Part shown: in pieces, positions 54,691-64,000 of the stretch
Numbering within the stretch: position 1 is the stretch's first letter
How the letters are laid out: the number at the start of each line of letters is the position of its first letter
DNA from: Oncorhynchus masou masou
Taxonomy: Eukaryota; Chordata; Actinopteri; Salmoniformes; Salmonidae
Assembly: GCF_036934945.1 (NCBI RefSeq)
Contig: NC_088228.1
Location: forward strand, 18,312,338 to 18,376,337
Reading direction: 5' to 3'
DNA: 64,000 nucleotides
Notes under the pieces: generated by a model
Seen by the model: the letters and a program-made list of their open reading frames with translations, nothing else
Database searches by the model: none
What the model was told of the DNA's origin: nothing
Position numbers and translations under genes: made by a program

Positions 54691-55073
54691 AAAAAACATC
54701 CTTGGCAAAAATGTGACCCCAAAAACCCAAAACGAACCGTGGGTTCGGTGAACCACTACACCCCTACCAACAACTACAAGGAAATAACACTGATTGAACG
54801 AGCACTAAAAGTGTACAAAAATTTGATCAGTTGCACAATATATAAACCACAGGACAATACATTGACAGCACTTGGACTTTAAAGAATCCTGTACGAGTCT
54901 GCCAAATTCCACAGGCTTCAAGCTTCCTTAAGAGGCATTTTCTCAGCCATCTGCAACACAGATTTGACTGAAGAAAGAAGCAGGCATTAAACATGGGCTT
55001 TTCTACACAGAAAGGAGCAGTTGACTACTCCACTGTCAACACGGATTAAAATCAGACGACCTACAGTGCCTTC

Positions 55074-55187
55074 TGAAAGTATTCACACCCCTTCACTTCT
55101 TCAAAATGTTACAGCCTGAATTTAAAATAGATTCAATTGAGATTGTGTCACTGGCCTATACACAATACCCCATAATCAAATTACGGA
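55074..55187 (+). mobile_element. Tc1-like element, left part split by an L2 LINE
   Basis: Terminus CAGTGCCTTCTGAAAGTATT after TA, then TACAGCCTGAATTTAAAATA and CACAATACCCCATAAT, where it stops. The continuation (TGTCAAAGTGGAATTATATT) is at 57516. Confidence 0.8.
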
Positions 55188-57516
55188 CTCCTCTTTAAAT
55201 CTGCGTATTCCTCCAAAGCTCAGTTGTCCTGAGTCTGCACAACTCTGCCAGGACCTAGGATCAAGAGAGACACTCAAGTGTTTTAGTACTATATCGACAC
55301 AATGATGAAAATAATCATGCCCTCAACCTTCGAGCCGCATACTAAAAGTGGCCGTAATAAAGCCTCTTGAAAAAGCCAAACCTTAACCCAGAAAATATCT
55401 TTAAAAACTACAAATAGGAATCTCCCATTCCTCTCAAACTTTTGGGAACAATCTGTTGCGCAGCAACTCACTGCCTTCCTGAAGACAAACAACGTATACG
55501 AAACGCTTCAGTTATGTTTTAGACCCCATCATAGCACTGCTCCTAGACCTTATTGCTGCTTTTGATACCACTGATCACCACATTATTTGAGAGATTGGAA
55601 ACCCAAATTTCGCTGAAACACAGTGAAGCCCGAAAATTGCCCTCCCTGGAAGCCTGTGTTTTAGACATGTGGATGGCGGCAAGTGTTCTACTTCTAAACT
55701 CAGAGACAAAATAGATTCTTGTTCTAGGTCCCAAGAAAAAGATCTTCTGTTGAATCTGACAATTAATCTTACTTTCTGATTTTTTGCAATGTTACTCTGG
55801 ACGTTGATCTCTTTTGACGAACATATCAAGACTGTTTCAAGGACAGCTTTTTTCCCCCCATTACATAACATTGCAAAAAGCAGAAACGTTGTCCAAAAAC
55901 AATGCAGAAAAATAATCCATGTTTTTGTTACTTCTAGGTTAGACTACTGCAATGCTCTACTTTCCGGCTACCCGGATAAAGCATTATATACACTTCAGTT
56001 AGTGCTAAACACGGCTGATAGAATCTTGACCAGAACCCTCAAAAATGTGATCATATTACTCCAGTGCTAGCCTCTCTACACTGGCTTCCTGTTAAGGCAA
56101 GGGCTGATTAAGCTTTTACTGCTAACCTTCAAAGCATTACACGAGCTTGCTCCTACCGGTATTTCCGATTTGGTCCTGCCGTACATACCTACACGTACGC
56201 TACGGTAACAAGCCGCCCGGCCTCTTTACGGTCCCTAGAACTTCTAAGCAAATAGCTGGAGGCAGGGCTTTCTCCTACAGAGCTCTATTTTTATGGAATG
56301 GTCTGCCTATCTATGTGAGACGCAGACTAGGTCTCAACCTTCAAGTCTTTATTGAAGACTCATCTCTTCAGTCGGTCCTATGATTGAGTGTAGTCTGGCC
56401 CAGGAGTGTGAAGGTGAACGGAAAGGCACTGGAGCAACGAAACGCCCTTGCCGTCTCTGCCTGGCTGGTTCCCCTCTCCACTGGGATTCTCTGCCTCTAA
56501 ACCTATTACAGGGGCTGAGTCATTGGTGCTCTTCCATGCTGTCCCTAGGAGGGGTGCATCACTTGAGTGGGTTGAGTCACTGACGTAATCTTCCTGTTTG
56601 GGTTGGCGCCCCCCCTTGGGTTGTGCCGTGGGGGAGATCTCTGTGGGCTAGACTCGGCCATGTCTCAGGATGGTAAGTTGGTGGTTGAAGATATTCCTCT
56701 AGTGGTGCGGGGGCTGTGCTTTAGCAAAGTGGGTGGTGTTATATCCTGCCTATTTGGCCCTGTCCGGGGGTATCGTCAGACAGAGCCACAGTGTCTCCCG
56801 ACCCCTCCTGTCTCAGCTTCCAGTATTTATGATGTGGCAGTTTGTGTGTCGGGGGGCTAGTGTAAGTCTGTTATATCTGGAGTATTTCTCCTGTCTTATC
56901 CGGTATCCTGTGTGAATTTAAGTATGCTCTCTATTTCTCTTTCGTTCTCCCTTAACCGGAGGACCTGAACCCTAGGACCATGCCTCAGGACAACCTGGCC
57001 TGATGACTCCTTGCTGTCCCCAGTCCACCTGGCCGTGCTGCTAGTCCAGTTACAACTGTTCTGCCTGCGGCTATGGAACCCTGACCTGTTCACCAGACGG
57101 GCTACCTGTCCCCAGACCTGCTGTTTTCAACTCTAGAGACAGCAGGAGCGGTAGAGCTACTCTGAATGACCGGCTATGAAAAGCCAACTGACATTTACCC
57201 CTGAGGTGCTGACCTGTTGCACCATCTACAATCACTGTAATTATTATTATTATTATTATTATGACCCTGCAGGTCATTATGAACATCTTGGCCATGTTCT
57301 GTAATAATCTCCACCCGGCACAGCCAGAAAAGGACTGGCCACCTCTCATAGCTTGGTTCCTCTAGGTTACGACCTAGGTTCTGGCCTTTCCAGGGTCTTT
57401 TTCCATGTCACCGTGCTTCTACACCTGTATTGCTTGCGGTTTTAGGCTGGGTTTCTGTACAGCACTTTGTGACATCAGCTGATGTAAAAAAGGGCTTCAA
57501 AAATACATTTGATTGA
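55188..57516 (+). mobile_element. L2-type LINE, reverse-transcriptase region to 3' end
   Basis: Degenerate coding traces: KNNVYETLQL CFRPHHSTA (55480-55545), FVTSRLDYCNALLSGYPDKA (55920-55985), then LIKLLLLTFKALHELAPT and PYIPTRTLR in shifted frames. The 3' UTR has TTTAAGTATGCTCTCTATTT, CTAGGACCATGCCTCAGGAC and ATGACTCCTTGCTGTCCCCA. It ends CAGCACTTTGTGACATCAGC then TGATGTAAAAAAGG and CATTTGATTGA. Many stops, so non-functional. Confidence 0.85.
57237..57262. repeat. (ATT)n microsatellite in the LINE 3' UTR
   Basis: ATTATT run between ATCACTGTAATT and ATGACCCTGCAGGTC. Confidence 0.9.
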
Positions 57517-58015
57517 TGTCAAAGTGGAATTATATTAACAAAAAAATAATAAAAAGCTGAAATGTGTTGAGTCAATAAGTATTCAACCCCTTTGATATGG
57601 CAAGCACCAACAAGTTCAGAAGTAAACATTTGCTTAACTCACATAAATTGTGTCGACTCACCTTGTGTGCAATTATAGTATTTATCATGATTTGAATGAC
57701 TACTTTATCGCTGTACCCCACATACAATTCTTTAAAAAAGGTCCCTCAGTCAAGCAGTGAATTTCAAACAGTCAACCAAAGACATTTCCCGATGCCTCAC
57801 GAAGGGGCCCTATTGGAAGATAGTTTAAAATAAAAAAGTTGAAATTGAAAATCATGGAGAAGTTATTCATTACACTTGGTGTATGAATACACACAGCCAA
57901 TACAAAGACACAGGCATTCATACTAACTTAGTTGCCGGAGGGGAAGGAAACCGCTCAGGAATTTCATCATGAGGCCAATGGTGACTTTAGATCTAATAAG
58001 ACTAGATTAGTTTTA
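57517..58015 (+). mobile_element. Tc1-like element, right part after the L2 insertion
   Basis: Starts GTCAAAGTGGAATTATATT, then AATAAGTATTCAACCCCTTT and GGTCCCTCAGTCAAGCAGTG. At 57935-58000 it carries LPEGKETAQEFHHEANGDFR-type text (TTGCCGGAGGGGAAGGAAAC). It contains only 5' sequence of the family; no catalytic region is seen. Confidence 0.65.
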
Positions 58016-58299
58016 CTGTGGGAGGTCGGACAATGTAATTATGTACACGAGCATAAAAACGCCATCATTAGTCCTGTCCAAATCTGCAGTGGCAGAAATT
58101 TTTACATGGGAGAGTAACAAATCCAGCCAGTATAACCTACTGTTTATTGGAAAAAGCCACTGTCCTCTGATAATACTAGCCATGTGCAAATCGACATCCC
58201 TGTGTTTAGAAAGTATGTCTTGAGTTTGACAGGGTTGCTCACAGTTTGAGCAAGAAAACTGATTCGATAAATTGAACAAAGTGCTACGCACAGACTATA

Positions 58300-59575
58300 C
58301 AGTGCATTCGGAAATGATTCAGACCACTTAATCTTTAAAAAAAGTTAGGTCACAGCCTTGTTTTTTCCACCCTCATCTACACACAATACCCCATAATGAC
58401 AAAGCAAAGACATTTTTATTAGCAAACATTTCTAAAAAAACCTATCACATTTACATAAGTATTCAGAACAATTAAATAAGTACTTTGTTGAAGCACCTTT
58501 GGCAGTGTTCATAGCCCCGAGGAGTCTTAGGTATGACGCAACAAGCTTGGCACACCTGTATTTGGGGAGTTTCTCCCATTCTTCTCTGCAGATCCTCTTC
58601 AGGCTCCGTCAGGTTGGATGGGGAGTGCTGCTGCACAGCAATTTTCAGGACTCTCCAGAGATGTTCGATCAGGTTCAAGTCCGGGCTCTGGCTGGGCCAC
58701 TCAAGGACATTGAGACTTGCCCCGAAGCCACTCCTGCGTTGTCTTGGCTGTGTGCTTACGGTCGTTGTCCTGTTGGATGGGGAACCATCACCCCAGTCTG
58801 AGGTCCTGAGCAGGTTTTCATCAAGGATCTCTGTACTTTGCTCCGTTCATCGTTGCCTCGATTCTGACTAGTCTCCCAGTCCCTGCCCAGTCTTGGCATT
58901 CAGGCCAAAGACTTCAATTTTGGTTTCATCAGACCAGTGAATCATGTTTCTCATGGCATAAGAGTCCTTTAGGTGCCGTTTGGCAAACTCCAAATGGGAT
59001 GTCATGTGCCTTTTAACTGAAGAGTGGCTTCAGTCTGACCATTCTACCATAAAAATGCCTGATAGGTGGAGTTCTTCAGAGAATGTTGTCCTTGTGGAAA
59101 GTTGTCCCATCTCCACAGAGAAACTCTGGAGCTCTGTCAGTGACCATCAGGTTCTTGGTCACTTCCCTAACCAAGACCCTTCTCCCCTGATTTCTCAGTT
59201 TGTCCAGGCAGCCAGCTCTAGTTAGAGTCTTGGGGGTTCCAAACTTCTTCCATTTAAGAATGATGGAGGCCACTGTCTCCTTGGGGACCTTCAATGCTGC
59301 ACAATTTTGTTGGTACCCTTCCCCAGATCTGTGTCTCAACACAATCCTGTCTCGGAGCGCTACGGACAATTCATTCGAACTTATGGCTTAGTTTTTGCTC
59401 TGTCTTCTGTGGGACCTTATATATTAGGCAGGTGTGTGCGCCTTTCCAAATCATGTCCAATCAATTTAAAATGTACCACAGGTGATCCAATCAAGTTGTA
59501 GAAACATCAAGGATGAAAAAAAATATAAACTGGATGCAACGGAGCTCAATTTCGAGTCTCATAGCAAAGGGTTTT
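58300..59575 (-). mobile_element. Tc1-like transposon, minus strand, transposase broken
   Basis: Left terminus CAGTGCATTCGGAAATGATT after TA. Reading the minus strand, MSVALRDRIVLRHRSGEGYQ (59369-59076) is the N-terminal DNA-binding part, with ETVASIILKWKKFGTPKTLT. The C-terminal part MNLIEHLWRVLKIAVQQH (58678-58472) carries the catalytic Glu. Deletions in between. Confidence 0.85.
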
Positions 59576-59582
59576 GTTGGTC

Positions 59583-59873
59583 AAAAAGTTAGGATACACC
59601 TACTCATTCAAGGGTTTCTTTATTTTTACATTGTAGAATAGTGAAGATATCCAAACTATGAAATAACAAATACAATCGTGTGTTTGCCTTTGCCTGGTTG
59701 AGGGAATGCCGAGTGCGCGCAAAGCTGTCATCAAGGCAACGGGTGGCTACTTTGAAGAATCTCAAATATAAAATATTTGAGTAGTTTAACACTTTAGTTA
59801 CTACTTGGATTCCTTGTTCTGTTTCCACTATTATTCTACAATGTAGAAAATAGTAAAAATTAAGAAAAACCCT
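59583..59873. mobile_element. Palindromic Tc1-like MITE
   Basis: CAAGGGTTTCTTTATTTTTA, CATTGTAGAATAGTGAAGAT at the left faces ATTCTACAATGTAGAAAATA and AAATTAAGAAAAACCCTTTA at the right. Confidence 0.7.
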
Positions 59874-59877
59874 TTAA

Positions 59878-61238
59878 CTTCTTTGGGACTGAGTAGCTTG
59901 GATGAATAATATATGCTATATATGCCAGTTGCTAATATATGCATATTATTATTATTATTAACAGTTTCTAAAACTGTTTGAATGATGTCTGCGAGTATAA
60001 CAGAACTCATATGGCAGGCAAAAACCTGAGAAAAATCCAACCCGGAAGTAGGAAATCTGACGTTTGTAGTTTTTCAAGTCATTGCCTATCGAATATACAG
60101 TGTCTATGGGGTCATATTGCACTTCCTAAGGCTTCCCACTAAATGTCAACAGTCTTTAGAAACTTGTTTCAGGCTTCTGCTATAAAGGAGGGGGGAATGG
60201 GAGCTAAATGAGTCAGTGGTCTGGCAGAGCGTCTCAGGCTCGTGACAGGCGGTCCCGACAGAGTTAGCTCTCGTTCCAGTGCTTTTCTACAGACAATGGA
60301 ATTCTCCGGTTGGAACATTATTGAAGTTATGTTAAAAACATCCTAAAGATTGATTCCATACATCGTTTGACATGTTTCTATGACCTGTAATGGAACTGTT
60401 TTTGTCTGGACGTAGTGCTCGCGCCTCATGAAGATGGATTACTGGGCTGAACACACCAACAACAAGTGGCTATTTGGACATAAACGATGGACTTTATGGA
60501 ACAAATCAGTCATTTATTGTCGAACTGGGATTCATGGGAGTGCATTCTGATGAAGATCGAAGGTAAGTGAATATTTATAATGTTATTTCTAACTTCTGTT
60601 GACTCCAACATGGCAGATATTTCTTTGGCTGGATTGGGCTCTGAGCGCCGTACTAAGATTATGCTTTTTCCGTAAAGTTTTTTAAAAATCTGAAAAGCGG
60701 TTGCATTAAGGAGAATTGGATCTAAAAATTCCATGCATAACACGTGTATCTTTTAGCAATGTTTATTATGAGTATTTCTGGGATTTGATGTGGCTATCTG
60801 CAAAATCACCAGATGTTTTGGAATCAAAACATTACTGCACGTAATGCACCAATGTAAACAGATTTTTGGATATAAATATGCATATTATCGAACAAAACAT
60901 ACATGTATTGTGTAACATGATGTCCTGTGAGTGTCATCTGATGAAGATCAAAGGTTAGTGATTCATTTTCATCTCTATTTCTGTTTTTTGTGACTTCTAT
61001 CTTTGGCTGGGAAAATGGTTGTGTTTTTGTGACTTGGCGCTGACCTAACATAATCATATGTTGTGCTTTCGCTGTAAAGCATTTTTGAAATCGGACACGA
61101 TGGATAGATTAACAAGGAGTTTTTCATTTGCTGTATTGTTAATGTGTGAAAGTTAGGTATTTCTAAAAAATATTTTTGAATTTCGCGCGCTGCCTTTACA
61201 GCGGAATATTGTCGAGGGGTTCCGCTAGATTTCCACGT
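59878..61238 (+). mobile_element. TTAA-flanked non-autonomous element, larger relative (1.36 kb)
   Basis: TTAA at 59874-59877 and 61239-61242. It shares with the other TTAA-flanked elements CCTGAGAAAAATCCAACC-type text and twice the AAGATC(G/A)AAGGT motif (60554-60566 and 60946-60956), about 385 bp apart. No ORF. Ends are diverged, so the boundary is approximate. Confidence 0.55.
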
Positions 61239-61242
61239 TTAA

Positions 61243-62019
61243 CATTTTACTTCATATTATGAGGCACGTCTTATCTTGCTTTAAGGTGGCCTAGCAAAAA
61301 CCCGACAATAGAAACGTGGAACCAATTCTATTATGCCATTGAAAAAAGTAGCCCATTTCTCTCATGTTCTATTGTTTTTTTTTTTCAAATCAACTCGTTC
61401 AGAAGTCAGTGGCACAATCCTAGTCATATTAGCAACCCATCCGAATTGTTGAATATTCAGATGTCCCCTCTTATTTCTCATGGATATTTTAATCTCTGTC
61501 ACATGAATCCACTCGTATGTGGGGTGAGCTTTTGGAAACTGTTTTCCCGCTAATTGCATTACGGAACAAACATCTGCGCGCAGCCTACTGCCAGGTGTGC
61601 ATTACTATGCTTATGTGAAGAAATAATAGCACATGAACACTAAACCAAATGTTCTGGTCTGCTGCATCAGCCTGCTTTTCAAAAGTGTATTTTTTTAATA
61701 TACTGGTTGTATGAATTTGGGCACCATTGTCCCAATTGTTCTACTATGGGGGAATAGTAGATTGAATTAAGCTAGTGATTTTGCTGTTAGTTACTTGTCT
61801 TGTTGGCTGAGGAAAAGTAAATGGACAGTTATTTTATCTTCAAAGTGTGCATCATAAATTCAGCAAGGATGAAAACCGTTGGAACCATGCTCCCACCCAT
61901 ACAGTACATCTACTCAAAACAGTGTCTGAGGAAAGCACACAGCATCAAGGACCCCACACAGTTCTTCTCTCCCTTATCAGTTGGTCGGACAGTATCGGAG
62001 TGGGAGTTCTGATAGAAAT
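61243..62019. other. Non-coding, nothing recognised
   Basis: No ORF or repeat signature supported. A poly-T run is at 61375-61385. Confidence 0.35.
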
Positions 62020-62430
62020 TAGGGGTGCACGATATATCTGTAAGCATATCGTAAATCGGCAAATATTAGCTACAAATTCCAATATCGGCATAGGCCCGAC
62101 TAGTTTAACGGCGATGTGCAAAACCGATGTCAAAGCTCCTGTGCATACCTATATAACGTAGGTAGATGATGTAATGATGCTACGATAAAGCACTACACGT
62201 ACAACCGCCCACTGTATGCTGTGTGGATCGAGCAGTCATTAGAAAGAGTAAGAACATTTCAGCGAGACAATGCAAAGGCAAAATCCATTAACGCCAAGAT
62301 AATGTAATTCTTTGCCCTTGACAATCAACAGTTCTGTCGTGGATGATGTTGGCTATCGCCGACTGGTCGAGCACCGGTACACACTACCAAGTCGGCGCTA
62401 TTTTTCAAATGTTGCCATACCGGAGTTCAG
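62020..62430 (+). mobile_element. hAT-type element, second copy (5' part)
   Basis: Starts TAGGGGTGCACGATATATCT. It aligns, reversed, with 39003 back to about 37650, except that the TTAA-flanked element is absent (CTAGTTTAACGGCGATG). Contains GCATACCTATATAACGTAGG and CGAGCACCGGTACACACTAC, shared with 37690-37945. Confidence 0.75.
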
Positions 62431-62459
62431 ACAGTATTGTTGAAACGCACATCTATGAG

Positions 62460-63066
62460 TTAAAGACCCCAGCCACGCCAGTCAGACTGTTCTCTCTACT
62501 ACCGCATGGCAAGCAGTACCGGAGTGGCCAAGTCTAGGACAAAAAGGCTTCTCAACAGTTTTTACCCCCAAGCCATAAGACTCCTGAACAGGTAACCAAA
62601 TGGTTAACCGGACTATTTTCATTGTGTGCCCCACACCACCACCACCACTGCTCTTTTACGCTGCTGCAACTCCCTGTTTATCATATATGCATAGTCACTA
62701 ACTATACATTCATGTACATACTACCTAAATTGCCCAACAAACCAGTGCTCCCGCACATTGGCTAACCGGGCTATCTGCATTGTGTCCCACCACCCGCCAA
62801 TCCCTCTTTTTACACTTCTGCTACTCTCTGTTCATCATACATGCACAGTCACTTTAACAATACCTACATGTACATACAACCCCAATAAGCCTGACTAACA
62901 GGTGTCTGTATATAGCCTTGCTACTCTTTTTTTCAAATGTATTTTTTCTGTTGTTTTAGTTCTTTACTTACCTACACACACCTTTTTCCCTCCGCACCAT
63001 TGGTTAGAGCCTGTAAGTAAGCATTTCACCGGTTGTATTCGGCGCACGTGACAAAATTTGATTTAC
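62460..63066 (+). mobile_element. LINE 3' tail inserted in the hAT-type element
   Basis: AGACTGTTCTCTCTACTACC, AAAAGGCTTCTCAACAGTTT, ACCCCCAAGCCATAAGACTC and the duplicated 3' UTR block with CATGTACATACTACC (about 62713) and CATGTACATACAACC (about 62867). It ends GCGCACGTGACAAAATTTGA. Related to 43893-44415. Confidence 0.75.
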
Positions 63067-63231
63067 TTGCTACGGGCGTCACTGCTATTAGCTTCACGAC
63101 TGACATTTGGACCAGCGATGTCAGCCCCATGAGCATGCTGAGTCTGACAGCACAGTGGTTCTACTAGGATTTCGTACTGGAGAAAGCCGTATTGCATGCT
63201 CAAGAAAGCAATGAACTTTATTTCCAAACTT
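63066..63231 (+). pseudogene. hAT transposase remnant (ZBED-type) with a premature stop
   Basis: The frame starting near 63077 reads VTAISFTTDIWTSDVSPMSM then LSLTAQWFY, stop, DFVLEKAVLHAQE. The TTDIWTS...SLTAQW block is typical of hAT (ZBED-like) transposases around the first catalytic Asp. The in-frame TAG falls after the tyrosine. It directly follows the LINE tail that split the same element. Confidence 0.75.
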
Positions 63232-63861
63232 ATTGCACAAGTTGACTGCAGGTACTTAAAAAGTATTTACAAATATTAAAATGTATTAAAACAACTTCAG
63301 AAATAGTTTCAACAGTATTGAAAAAGCATTGCGGCTTTATCGAAATACCCCGGTAAACTGCCCAAGCCTACTCATTATACATTACACCCCATCCCCAAAA
63401 ATTGGACTATAAACTGTGCCTTCCTGTGTTATACTTATGATAAAATGTTTATTATATTCTTTAATTTAAGTACGTATTCTTATCGTTTATTGTGGTTGCA
63501 TTGTCGAGAAGGAACCTGCAAGTAAGCATTTTGATGGACAATGTATAACATGCACCGTACCCCGTGTATACGACAAATAAAACTTGAAACGCTGCTGCAT
63601 CCTCGAGTTGCATGTTCTTTTAAGATGAATTACCATCATCTGAATAGGATTTCGGTCATCCTGAGGAAAAGTGCCGGGAGGGTACTGACAGTAGTAAAAC
63701 TAACGGGCCTCTGGCTCTCAGACCTGGGCATTGTGCCATTGGCAGCCTGTCAAGACAGCAGAAGCACAGCGTGGTCCCAGGTTTGTACATATAATATCTC
63801 CGGAGTGTGTGATTATGGTTTCACTGTGCCGCTCGCCACAGCTCTACTCTGGGGTCCCTAG
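63232..63861. other. Non-coding, probably decayed hAT-type and LINE-tail sequence
   Basis: 63400-63590 contains another short LINE-like tail (CGTGTATACGACAAATAAAA). The rest is unassigned. Confidence 0.35.
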
Positions 63862-63936
63862 CAAGCTTCAACTAGGGCCCAAGCCTCTGGTCAAAAGTAG
63901 TGCACTATAAGGAATAGAGTGCCATTTGGGATGAAG
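63862..63936. repeat. Half of the palindromic salmonid-type repeat
   Basis: TCTGGTCAAAAGTAGTGCAC and GAATAGAGTGCCATTTGGGA correspond to the right arm of the copy at 44847-44953. Confidence 0.55.
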
Positions 63937-64000
63937 CCATAGTTAGTCCCCTCCAGGATTCCACGATTGATCAACAATTCCCTGCATATACACTAAGTAC

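Noticed and set aside
54460..54882. 140-codon plus-strand ORF
   Set aside because: Antisense to the decayed Tc1 transposase at its start and runs into unrelated non-coding sequence.
1..64000. CRISPR arrays, operons, toxin-antitoxin or phage-type systems
   Set aside because: No regular spaced short repeats, no clustered prokaryotic ORFs, and clear vertebrate intron-exon genes throughout.

Overview
This window is repeat-rich vertebrate DNA, almost certainly from a salmonid fish. Two conserved, intron-containing vertebrate genes are embedded in many Tc1-like transposons, hAT-type and TTAA-flanked non-autonomous elements, L2-type LINE pieces and tRNA-derived SINEs. These repeat families and their tails are typical of trout, salmon and charr. 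The species cannot be fixed from the sequence alone. No prokaryotic gene, CRISPR array, rRNA or functional tRNA was seen.

Layout. 1-4196: a decayed Tc1 copy, a small hairpin, an 8-bp-flanked hAT-type element and acsl3 upstream sequence. 4355-14009 (+): a complete acsl3 (long-chain acyl-CoA synthetase 3) coding sequence in 14 exons. All reading frames join, giving 715 codons plus stop. 14010-27882: intergenic and 3'-UTR DNA. It holds several Tc1-like elements, a LINE with a mutated reverse-transcriptase box, small MITEs and a 4.2-kb stretch (17030-21238) with few recognisable repeats. 27883-51106 (-): 13 coding exons of epc1 (enhancer of polycomb homolog 1), 765 codons plus stop, ending in the family's C-terminus. 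The first coding exon, about 50 residues in human EPC1, is not found and must lie beyond position 64000 or be unrecognised. 51107-64000 is therefore intron 1 of epc1, or its upstream DNA, and is filled with nested transposons.

The two genes are convergent (tail to tail) and are not functionally linked in any way visible here. acsl3 encodes an ER and lipid-droplet enzyme that activates fatty acids. epc1 encodes a scaffold subunit of the NuA4/TIP60 histone acetyltransferase complex.

I found no credible new multi-gene system. The most informative material is insertion history read at base level: a hAT element nested in a Tc1 copy and itself carrying a TTAA-flanked element, with a paralogous empty site elsewhere in the window; two copies of one hAT-type element with 8-bp target duplications, one splitting a LINE; an L2 LINE splitting a Tc1-like element; a 70-bp insert with a 15-bp duplication inside a Tc1 transposase; an internally deleted non-LTR element that keeps a 288-codon zinc-finger ORF; and a 5'-splice-site-like motif recurring in the TTAA-flanked elements.
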